DNA of 7,778 bases, from NCBI GenBank assembly GCA_021807645.1, contig JAKBCP010000027.1, forward strand, positions 1-7,778, read 5' to 3'. Under the pieces are notes generated by a model. The model searched no databases. It was not told the DNA's origin and was given only the letters and a program-made list of their open reading frames with translations. Source of the DNA: a bacterium. Lineage in GTDB: Bacteria; Vulcanimicrobiota; Vulcanimicrobiia; Vulcanimicrobiales; Vulcanimicrobiaceae. The translations under genes and the position numbers were made by a program. Below, one piece after another: positions 1 through 6,287 of the stretch (the stretch's first letter is position 1; every line of letters begins with the position of its first letter).

Positions 1-2
1 AA

Positions 3-1163
3 AGCGCCTTTCGCCGCGTGATGGCCGGCGAAGCTTTTGAATCCGAATCGCAACTGCGCTGTAAGGACGGACGTATTCTTCCGGTGATGGTAGCGTTGAT
101 TCCAATGGCGCGCGGGACCGAGATCGAAGGGTACTATCTCGTCATGCGGGATCTCAGCGCCCAGCGGACGTTCGAACGTCGCGAAGAGATGACGCGCGAG
201 AAATTACGCGAGCTCTATCGGCTCGCGACGGTCCCGCAGGAAGAGCTCGAGCCGTTGCTCGCGCGCGTTCTCGATTTTGGGCGCCGCATGCTCGGCATGG
301 AGATCGGCTACGTGCTCGGTATCGACGGCGACGATTTTATCATTCGCGCGAAGGGCGGCGCGGGGCGTTTCTCGCTCGGCGAGCGCGTGCCGATCGCGCG
401 GTCGATCTCGCGGCATGTATTGGAGAGCGAGACGCCGTTGGTGATCAACGATATCCGCGACAGCGCAATGCGCGACGATGTGGCCGCCGACGGCGAACCC
501 TGGCGGTGCTTCCTCGGTGCGCCGATCTCGGTGGAGGGGGTTCGCTTCGGTTGCTTGGCCTTTTCGTCGAAATATATCCGTGAGACGCCTTTCGATGCCA
601 ACGATCTCGACTTCGTGAAGTTGATGGCCGCCCTACTAGGGAGCGCCTTCGAGCGCGACCGCCGGGCGCGAACGCTCGGTGACCTCGCTTTGCGTGACCC
701 GCTGACCGGGCTGGCCAATCGAACGATGCTCGCGCAGCGGCTGGAACGGGAAATCGCGCACGCAAAGCGCAATGGTGGGGAGTTGGGTATTCTCTTTCTC
801 GATCTCGACGGCTTCAAGGACGTGAACGATCGTTTCGGCCACGCTGTGGGCGATCGGTTGCTCGCCGAGGTTGGGCGCCGTCTCCTGAGTGTCGTGCGCG
901 GCGACGAACTCGTCGCTCGCGTCGGCGGCGATGAGTTTGTCGTCGTCCTTAACGACCTGCAGAGCGATAGTCTGGAACGTTGCACCGAGCGCATCGAAAG
1001 CGCCCTCACCCAACCCTATTCCGAGAGGGACCTCACCATCGGGGTCTCGGTCGGCTCGGCGGTTCTCGGGGCCGACGGGGAGGACCCGGGCGCGTTGCTC
1101 GGTGCCGCCGATGCAAAGATGTATCGCGCGAAGCAAGCGCGCCGCAGCGCCGGAGTTCGATAG
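3..1163 (+). CDS. PAS-GAF-GGDEF diguanylate cyclase, 5' end missing
   Basis: Predicted diguanylate cyclase, which joins two GTP into the second messenger c-di-GMP. The frame is open to the left edge, so the true start lies outside; the GTG at 18 is only the first start-like codon inside the window. Residues numbered from that GTG: the end of a PAS domain (about 1-50, a sensor strand pattern ending in an MRDLSAQ-type PAS/PAC boundary), a helical linker (50-75), a GAF sensor domain (75-215, with the PWRCFLGAPI and VRFGCLAFSS strands), and a GGDEF domain (222-375). The catalytic domain looks intact: the DPLTGLANR entry motif (227-235), LDLDGFKDVND (261-271) and GGDEF (303-307). The product-inhibition site five residues upstream reads R294-G-D-E297, so RxxE rather than RxxD. 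No EAL or HD-GYP phosphodiesterase domain follows. It ends 2 bases before a paralogous cyclase. The sensed signal cannot be told from sequence. Confidence 0.93.
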   Translation, partial: SAFRRVMAGEAFESESQLRCKDGRILPVMVALIPMARGTEIEGYYLVMRDLSAQRTFERREEMTREKLRELYRLATVPQEELEPLLARVLDFGRRMLGMEIGYVLGIDGDDFIIRAKGGAGRFSLGERVPIARSISRHVLESETPLVINDIRDSAMRDDVAADGEPWRCFLGAPISVEGVRFGCLAFSSKYIRETPFDANDLDFVKLMAALLGSAFERDRRARTLGDLALRDPLTGLANRTMLAQRLEREIAHAKRNGGELGILFLDLDGFKDVNDRFGHAVGDRLLAEVGRRLLSVVRGDELVARVGGDEFVVVLNDLQSDSLERCTERIESALTQPYSERDLTIGVSVGSAVLGADGEDPGALLGAADAKMYRAKQARRSAGVR

Positions 1164-1165
1164 CG

Positions 1166-3040
1166 ATGCTCGCTCTATCGTCGATTGTCGCCGTTCTTGC
1201 CGTTGCGTTACTTCTCGTTGCTGTCGCGCTCGAAATCGCGCGCCGAAAAATCGCTGCGAGCGCGGAGATGGGTCGGCAAAAATACGAGCGCCTGCGCGCG
1301 CGCTTCGCCGCGCTCTACGACGATAGCCCCGATGCAATTGCAAGCTACGATCTGCAGGGGCGTTTGCTCCATGGGAACGCCGCAGCGATCGCGCTGCTCG
1401 GGTATGGGACCGGGGAGATGCTCGGACGCCACTTCTCCACCCACATCGCCCCCGAGACGCTCGATGAGACGGTGACGGCCTTCGATCGCGCCGTCGTCGG
1501 TTCGACCGAGTATTTCGTGACGCGGTTCATCGATGCGCGCGGCGGCCGACTCGACGTCCTGGCAACGATCTCGCCGATCCGCGAGAACGGGTCGCCGATT
1601 GCCGTGCTGGCGACGGCGCGCGATCTACGGCAGGTGGTACCGCTCGAAGCCAGCAGCGCGCAGATCGAGCAGCGCTTCGATTCGCTCTTTGACGGCAACG
1701 CGACGCCGCTGCTCGAACTCGATGCGCAGGGGCGCTATCGACGGGTGAATGCAGCCTTCGACCGTTTCAGCGGTGCCTCGCGGGCGATCGGCTTTCGCCT
1801 CTTCGAAGAAGATGTTGCGCCCGGCGATATAACGGCATTGCGCACCGCATTTGCGCGCGTGCTGTTAGGGGAACATCCGCAAATCGAACTCAACGTCATC
1901 CGCAGCAACGGCGAGAGCGCGTCGATGCGCTGTTCGTTCTCGCCGATTCTCGTCGATCGATCGATCGAAGGCGCCTACGTCTCGCTCGAAGACGTCTCCG
2001 AAATGCGCGACCTCGCACATCGCGAGCGGATGCGGAGCGAACGCATGCGCGAATTGCTCGCGCTCGCTGCGGCCTCGGGGCTGGAATTCGACGCGCAGAT
2101 CGAGCGCGTGATGCGTTTCGGTATCGAATCACTCGGGGCGGATGCCTGTTTCGTTACGCGGGTAAAGGGCGACGCGGTCGTCGTCGAGCGTTGCGTGGGC
2201 GCAACCGAGATCCCCGTCGGAATGGAGATTGCTTTCGGCCGGACGTTTAGCCGCGAAGCCTTCGGCACCGATGTCGTGCTGGCGATCGACGACACGCAGG
2301 GCGGGAATTGGCGGCTCGATCCGGCGACCGAATGGCAGGGCTGGCGCAGCGTGCTGCTGGCAACGATATGGGTGGAAGGCGTACCCTACGGAACGGTGTC
2401 GTTCGAGTCTCGGCGCGCGCGCATCGGCGCGATGCGTTTCGACGACGCCGATCGGGATTTCATGCGCTTGCTCGCAGCCCTTTTGGGTTCGGCGATGGAG
2501 CGCGACCTGCAAGTGAAGCGGATGGGCGAGCTTGCTTTTTACGATCCGCTCACGTCTTTGCCGAATAGGAGTAATTTCGCCGAATCGCTTCGCCGCGAGG
2601 TTACGCGTGCGACGCGTTCGAACGCCCAGGTCGCGTTGTTCTATATCGATCTCGACGGCTTCAAGGAAGTCAACGATGCCTACGGGCACGGCGTCGGCGA
2701 CGAAGTGCTGCTCGAGGTTGCGCGCCGGTTCGATGGCGTCGTTCGGGCCTCCGATACGATCGCGCGCATTGGGGGCGATGAGTTTGCCGTCATTCAAAGC
2801 GACGCTACCGATCTCTCGATCGAGCGGCTCGAACGGCGCATCGCCGAAGCCCTCGCAACGCCGATCCGGGCGCGCGACCGCGCCATTTCCATCGGCGCCA
2901 GCGTCGGCATCGCGCTCTTTCCCAACGATGCCACCGATACGGCCCGATTGATCGAACAGGCCGATGCCGCGATGTATGCGCGCAAACGCAGCCGCTCGCG
3001 GCGCTCGGACGGGGCGGAACAATTGCGCTCGACGTCGTAG
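1166..3040 (+). CDS. Membrane-anchored PAS-PAS-GAF-GGDEF diguanylate cyclase
   Basis: Predicted diguanylate cyclase of 624 residues. I chose the ATG at 1166 because it gives an immediate N-terminal hydrophobic helix (residues 3-23) followed by positive residues (ARRK), typical of a signal-anchor; it lies 2 bases after the previous stop, with GGAG 10 bases upstream. The reading frame is open further upstream but only in the shadow of the preceding gene. Domains: transmembrane helix 3-23; PAS 1 about 43-155; PAS 2 about 168-282; GAF about 295-450; GGDEF 455-612. Catalytic features are complete: DPLTSLPNR (460-468), IDLDGFKEVND (494-504), GGDEF (536-540), and a canonical inhibitory RxxD (R527, D530) five residues before GGDEF. 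No phosphodiesterase domain. The GAF-GGDEF half is clearly homologous to the upstream cyclase (shared LMAALLGSA and IDLDGFK/LDLDGFK stretches), pointing to tandem duplication with an added membrane anchor. Confidence 0.95.
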   Translation: MLALSSIVAVLAVALLLVAVALEIARRKIAASAEMGRQKYERLRARFAALYDDSPDAIASYDLQGRLLHGNAAAIALLGYGTGEMLGRHFSTHIAPETLDETVTAFDRAVVGSTEYFVTRFIDARGGRLDVLATISPIRENGSPIAVLATARDLRQVVPLEASSAQIEQRFDSLFDGNATPLLELDAQGRYRRVNAAFDRFSGASRAIGFRLFEEDVAPGDITALRTAFARVLLGEHPQIELNVIRSNGESASMRCSFSPILVDRSIEGAYVSLEDVSEMRDLAHRERMRSERMRELLALAAASGLEFDAQIERVMRFGIESLGADACFVTRVKGDAVVVERCVGATEIPVGMEIAFGRTFSREAFGTDVVLAIDDTQGGNWRLDPATEWQGWRSVLLATIWVEGVPYGTVSFESRRARIGAMRFDDADRDFMRLLAALLGSAMERDLQVKRMGELAFYDPLTSLPNRSNFAESLRREVTRATRSNAQVALFYIDLDGFKEVNDAYGHGVGDEVLLEVARRFDGVVRASDTIARIGGDEFAVIQSDATDLSIERLERRIAEALATPIRARDRAISIGASVGIALFPNDATDTARLIEQADAAMYARKRSRSRRSDGAEQLRSTS

Positions 3041-3053
3041 CATTGCAGGATAT

Positions 3054-3770
3054 ATGAGCGCCCTGCCCTTTACTATCGTGGTCCCGACCTACAACGAAGC
3101 CGGTGGCATCGAACGGCTCCTTCGGGGAGCCGTCGACGTTTTTCGGGATGCCGGGCTCGATGGTGAGATCGTCGTGGTCGACGACAACTCGCCCGACGGC
3201 ACCGGCGATATCGTCGACCGGCTCTCCGCCGAACTCCCCGTGCGCTGCGTCCATCGGCCGGGGAAAATGGGGCTCTCCAGCGGGGTGATCGACGGCTGGA
3301 AGGCCGCCCGCCCTGAATCGCGGGCATTGGGGGCGATGGATGCCGATTTCAGCCACGATATCCGCATCATTCCCAAGATGGTCGAGGCGCTTGCCTCCGG
3401 GAAGTATGGGCTCGCGGTCGGCAGTAGATACGTTCCGGGCGGTGGGATCGCTAATTGGCCGGCGAAGCGGATCTTTACGTCGCGGGTTGCCTGCATGCTC
3501 GCTCGTCCTCTCACGCCGATCGCCGATGTCACGAGCGGTTTTTTCCTGGTGAAGCGGGAGGCGCTCGACGGCGTCGAGCTCGATCCAATCGGCTTTAAGA
3601 TCGGGCTGGAAGTGATCGCGAAAGCCCATTACGGGCGAGCCGTGGAGATTCCGTACGTCTTTACCGATCGGATCGTCGGCGAATCGAAGCTCAACCAGAG
3701 CGAAATCTTCAACTATATCAAGCAACTCGGTCGCCTCTACCGGCGGCGCCTCACGGGAGCGAAAGCCTAA
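3054..3770 (+). CDS. Polyprenol-phosphate mannosyl/glycosyl transferase, GT2 (DPM1-like)
   Basis: Family 2 glycosyltransferase, 238 residues, resembling the catalytic core of dolichol-phosphate mannose synthase. Such enzymes move a sugar from GDP-mannose or UDP-glucose onto polyprenyl phosphate at the inner face of the membrane, to supply wall glycan or glycoprotein synthesis. Visible motifs: VVPTYNEAGGI (9-19), VVDDNSPDGTGDI (41-53), MDADFSHD (95-102) with the metal-binding DxD at D96/D98, GSRYVPGGGI (123-132), DVTSGFFLVKR (158-168) and VGESKLN (208-214). The start at 3054 is placed by homology (the GT-A fold begins at residue 6) with AGGA close upstream (3047-3050); earlier in-frame starts would overlap the cyclase and add an unrelated tail. 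Unlike many bacterial relatives there is no C-terminal GtrA-like or other membrane segment, so it matches the short soluble/peripheral form. It ends 3 bases before accD. Donor and acceptor are not determinable here. Confidence 0.9.
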   Translation: MSALPFTIVVPTYNEAGGIERLLRGAVDVFRDAGLDGEIVVVDDNSPDGTGDIVDRLSAELPVRCVHRPGKMGLSSGVIDGWKAARPESRALGAMDADFSHDIRIIPKMVEALASGKYGLAVGSRYVPGGGIANWPAKRIFTSRVACMLARPLTPIADVTSGFFLVKREALDGVELDPIGFKIGLEVIAKAHYGRAVEIPYVFTDRIVGESKLNQSEIFNYIKQLGRLYRRRLTGAKA

Positions 3771-3773
3771 CCG

Positions 3774-4643
3774 ATGCCGATGGCGGATTGGCTGCGCGGC
3801 GGGCGCAATCGCGATAAAGTCCGTGACGACGCGGCGCAATGGGTGAAATGCCCGAGCTGCGGCGAGGTACTTTATCGCCCCGATCTCTCGGCGAATCTCG
3901 ACGTTTGCGCGCGCTGCTCGCATCACTTCCGCATGCGGGCGCACGATCGTATTCTCTCGCTCGTCGACGGCGATTTCGAAGAGATCGCCCGCGGCGTTCT
4001 CCCCGCCGATCCGCTCGCCTGGACCGATAAAAAAAGCTATCCGCAGAAACTCGCCGCCGATGCCGAAAAGAGCGGCATGGATGAGGCGGTGCTCTGCGGC
4101 TTTGCCCGTATCGGCGGCTTCGAAGTCGCACTCGGCGTCATGGATTTTCACTTTCGCGGTGGAACGATGGGCTCGGTGGTCGGCGAACGGTTGACGCGCC
4201 TGATCGAGGCGGCGACCGAGCGCGGGGTTCCCTGCACGATCTTCACCGCATCGGGCGGAGCGCGGATGGAAGAAGGCATGCTGGCGTTGATGCAGATGGC
4301 GAAGACGACCGCCGCGGTGCTGCGCCTCAAGGCGAGCGGCCAGCCTTTGATCATCGTGCTTACAGATCCGACCACCGGCGGCGTTTCGGCTTCCTTCGCG
4401 TTTCAGGGCGACGTGATTATCGCCGAACGCAACGCGATGATCGGTTTCGCGGGCCGTCGCGTCATCGAACAGACGATTCGTCAGCGCTTACCCGATCGTT
4501 TTCAGACCGCGGAGTTTTTGCTCGAACGCGGCCATATCGATGCGGTGGTCGAGCGCGCGAACCTCAAACCGACGTTGGAACGCCTGCTCGGGTACGCGCG
4601 GGCCGGTCTCCAGCGTCGCAAGCGCGCGGAGCTGTCGGCATGA
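3774..4643 (+). CDS. accD: Acetyl-CoA carboxylase carboxyltransferase subunit beta
   Basis: Beta subunit of the carboxyltransferase half of acetyl-CoA carboxylase. With AccA it transfers the carboxyl group from carboxybiotin on AccB to acetyl-CoA, making malonyl-CoA in the first committed step of fatty acid synthesis; cytoplasmic. The 289 residues match the usual length (about 280-305). An N-terminal Cys4 zinc ribbon is complete (C26, C29, C45, C48). The crotonase-fold core carries FTASGGARMEEGML, the LTDPTTGGVSASFA oxyanion/CoA region, and IGFAGRRVIEQT near the C-terminus, all as expected. The start is uncertain by two codons: ATG at 3774 or ATG at 3780 (M3), since family members often begin just before the conserved W-L pair. 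No strong ribosome site is seen, which fits coupling to the gene ending 3 bases upstream. The stop overlaps the start of accA by 4 bases (ATGA). biotin carboxylase and carrier genes (accC, accB) are not in the window. Confidence 0.97.
   Translation: MPMADWLRGGRNRDKVRDDAAQWVKCPSCGEVLYRPDLSANLDVCARCSHHFRMRAHDRILSLVDGDFEEIARGVLPADPLAWTDKKSYPQKLAADAEKSGMDEAVLCGFARIGGFEVALGVMDFHFRGGTMGSVVGERLTRLIEAATERGVPCTIFTASGGARMEEGMLALMQMAKTTAAVLRLKASGQPLIIVLTDPTTGGVSASFAFQGDVIIAERNAMIGFAGRRVIEQTIRQRLPDRFQTAEFLLERGHIDAVVERANLKPTLERLLGYARAGLQRRKRAELSA
4628..4631 (+). promoter_or_regulatory. Shine-Dalgarno of accA
   Basis: GGAG ends 8 bases before the accA ATG at 4640, inside the 3' end of accD. It is the best-spaced ribosome-binding site in the overlapping part of the operon and supports the ATGA overlap start. 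Confidence 0.6.
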
Positions 4644-5617
4644 ACCCGTTGCTCGAACGCGAGAAGGGCCTGTTGGAGCTCGAACGACGGATTGAGGATC
4701 TCCGCGCGGCAAGCGAAGGCAAAGGGGTCGATATGTCCGCCGAGATCGCCTCGCTCGAAAGCAAGTATCGGCAATTACTCGCCGAGCTGTTCGGTTCGCT
4801 GACGCCGTGGGAGAAAGTGCACATGGCGCGCCATCCGCGCCGCCCGACGGCGTTGGATTATATCGCCGGCTTCGACGCCTTCGACGAGTTACACGGGGAT
4901 CGAATGTTCCGCGACGATCCGGCGATCGTCGGCGGCTTCGCGCGCCTTGGCGGCCATGCGATCGTCGCGATCGGCCAACAACGCGGACGCGATATGAAAG
5001 AGAATCTCGCGCGCAATTTCGGAATGTCGACCCCCGAAGGCTACCGGAAGGGCGAACGGCTCGCGGAACTCGCCGAGCGTTTTAACCTTCCCTTGGTTAC
5101 CTTCGTCGATACGAAGGGCGCCGACCCCGGCATTCTCTCCGAGGAGCACGCGCAGTCTGAAGCGATCGCTCGTTCGCTCGAAGTCTTTGCCGGCCTAAAA
5201 GTCCCGACGCTCTGCGTCGTCATCGGCGAGGGTGGATCGGGGGGCGCGCTTGCCCTCGCGATCGCCGATCGCGTGCTCATGCTCGAGCACAGCGTCTATT
5301 CCGTGGCTTCGCCCGAAGGCTGCGCCGCGATCCTGTGGGGCGATGCGAGTAAAGCCGACGAGGCCGCCGCGCACTTAAAATTAACCGCCGGCGATCTTCG
5401 CGGCTTCGGTATCGTCGACGAAGTGATCCCCGAACCCCTCGGCGGCGCGCATCGCGACCCGGCCGCAACCGTAACGCGCGTACTCGATCGGGTCGGGGCG
5501 TTGCTCGACGTTCTCGAGACATATTCCCTGCGCGATCTTCTCGATGCGCGTTACGAAAAATATCGTCATTTGGGAAGCTGGCGCGATGCCGTCGCCGGTT
5601 CGGACGGTGCGACGTGA
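4640..5617 (+). CDS. accA: Acetyl-CoA carboxylase carboxyltransferase subunit alpha
   Basis: Alpha subunit of the acetyl-CoA carboxylase carboxyltransferase, partner of AccD in an alpha2beta2 enzyme. Its 325 residues are close to the E. coli length (319). The N-terminal helical region (residues 1-55) and the following W57-E-K-V-H-M-A-R-H-P-R-R-P block are typical of AccA, as are the GFDAFDELHGDR region (77-88), the GRDMKENLARNFGM region (116-129), the carboxybiotin-side GEGGSGGALA (196-205) and the SVASPEGCAAILW block (221-233). One departure: the loop usually written DTPGAYPG reads DTKGADPG here (157-164), with Lys for Pro and Asp for Tyr. The start is fixed by the 4-base ATGA overlap with accD and a good GGAG site. 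The stop (TGA 5615-5617) overlaps the GTG start of the next gene by 4 bases. Equal expression of the two subunits is likely through this coupling. Confidence 0.97.
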   Translation: MNPLLEREKGLLELERRIEDLRAASEGKGVDMSAEIASLESKYRQLLAELFGSLTPWEKVHMARHPRRPTALDYIAGFDAFDELHGDRMFRDDPAIVGGFARLGGHAIVAIGQQRGRDMKENLARNFGMSTPEGYRKGERLAELAERFNLPLVTFVDTKGADPGILSEEHAQSEAIARSLEVFAGLKVPTLCVVIGEGGSGGALALAIADRVLMLEHSVYSVASPEGCAAILWGDASKADEAAAHLKLTAGDLRGFGIVDEVIPEPLGGAHRDPAATVTRVLDRVGALLDVLETYSLRDLLDARYEKYRHLGSWRDAVAGSDGAT

Positions 5618-5937
5618 TCGTCGCTCTGGCGCGCCATCCGCTCGTTCGTTCTCTCCGGCGTTTTGCCGCGCTCGCAGTCGGCTCGGTATTTTTCCTCCTG
5701 GTCGCGGCGCAGTTCGCTCGCGTTATCGGTACCGACATCCGGCTCGTCTCCGACCTGCACCAAACGCGCGCGACGATCGCCCGTTACGAGCGTCGCGACG
5801 CGCGGTTGCGTCGACGCATCGCTCGTTTGCGAACCGCACGCGGGGCGATTCCCGAGATTCACGAGCGGCTTCGCATGCTCGCGCCGAACGAACACATGGT
5901 TCTCGTCGAACCAGCGCCCTCTCCCGCCGTCCATTGA
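5614..5937 (+). CDS. FtsB/DivIC-like septum formation initiator protein (probable)
   Basis: Small protein of 107 residues with the layout of FtsB/DivIC/FtsL: a short positively charged cytoplasmic N-terminus (R/K/H-rich, 1-17), one transmembrane helix (about 17-38), then an Arg/Glu-rich, probably coiled-coil segment outside the membrane (about 42-78) and a short C-terminal tail. The end, with I-H-E-R-L-R-M-L-A-P-N-E-H-M-V-L-V, follows the family pattern of a basic helix, a small turn, and a terminal strand. Family members form a complex with FtsL and FtsQ/DivIB that activates septal wall synthesis at the division site. The GTG start at 5614 sits in a 4-base GTGA overlap with accA. The assignment rests on topology, size and its position before an S1 protein and a Ppx-family gene, a neighbourhood I recall for divIC in Gram-positive bacteria. 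The coiled coil is unusually Arg-rich. Another small bitopic protein is possible. Confidence 0.6.
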   Translation: MIVALARHPLVRSLRRFAALAVGSVFFLLVAAQFARVIGTDIRLVSDLHQTRATIARYERRDARLRRRIARLRTARGAIPEIHERLRMLAPNEHMVLVEPAPSPAVH

Positions 5938-6287
5938 ACCCAGCCGAGAAACGCCACGGAACCGTCGTGCAGATTCACGCACACGGTGCGCTCGTGCGTT
6001 TGGAGAACGGCGAACTTGCCAGCATCAGCGAGCGCGAGGTTGAAGCCTATCGAAAGTTGCTCGAACGCGCGATGCAGAGCGATCGTGAGATCGAACTCGC
6101 GATCGTGCAGCACGATCGTCACTTAGAAGCGAAGGTGCTTCCGTTGCAACGCGACGATGCGTTCGAGGAGCAACTCCTGCGCTTTAACAAAGAAGATGAC
6201 GGCGATGATGCCGAGGGTGATCGCGATGCCCCACCATCGCGCCGCCGACGGTTCGTGCCGAAGAAACGCGTCGATCCCCAACCTTGA
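5934..6287 (+). CDS. Small S1-domain RNA-binding protein (YabR-like)
   Basis: Predicted 117-residue protein with one S1/OB-fold RNA-binding domain (residues 8-71): G9-T-V-V-x-I and H17-G-A-L-V-R-L-E-N-G are the first S1 strands, and I53-E-L-A-I-V to A66-K-V-L-P the last ones. A following F77-E-E-Q-L-L-R-F-N-K-E helix resembles the tail of the small S1 proteins encoded beside divIC in Gram-positive bacteria. The C-terminus is charge-segregated: an acidic stretch (87-98) then a basic one (103-112), probably disordered. The start is the TTG at 5934, in a TTGA overlap with the preceding stop; the frame is open well upstream to 5544, but that part is a shadow of other genes with an implausible Arg/Ser-rich composition, and TTG places the S1 domain at the N-terminus. 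No Shine-Dalgarno is visible, so translation probably depends on re-initiation. Its RNA target is unknown; family members bind ribosomes or mRNA. Confidence 0.72.
   Translation: MNPAEKRHGTVVQIHAHGALVRLENGELASISEREVEAYRKLLERAMQSDREIELAIVQHDRHLEAKVLPLQRDDAFEEQLLRFNKEDDGDDAEGDRDAPPSRRRRFVPKKRVDPQP

Noticed and set aside
980..1165. Upstream extension of the second cyclase
   Set aside because: It would overlap the first cyclase's GGDEF domain and place His/Arg/Pro-rich sequence before the membrane helix. ATG 1166 with GGAG upstream fits far better.
1951..1970. Short GATC-rich run (cgatcgatcgatcg) as a possible repeat or protein-binding site
   Set aside because: It lies within the PAS 2 coding region of the cyclase, encodes ordinary residues, and CGATCG-type words are common throughout the window.
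2805..4151. 448-residue open frame on the minus strand
   Set aside because: It lies opposite the second cyclase, the glycosyltransferase and accD, all with strong family motifs. It is a GC-driven antisense shadow without a recognisable domain.
5544..5933. Long upstream extension of the S1-protein frame (would give a 247-residue protein)
   Set aside because: This stretch overlaps accA and all of the FtsB-like gene, and its translation is Arg/Ser-rich and low-quality, typical of a high-GC shadow frame. The TTG at 5934 gives a clean S1 domain.
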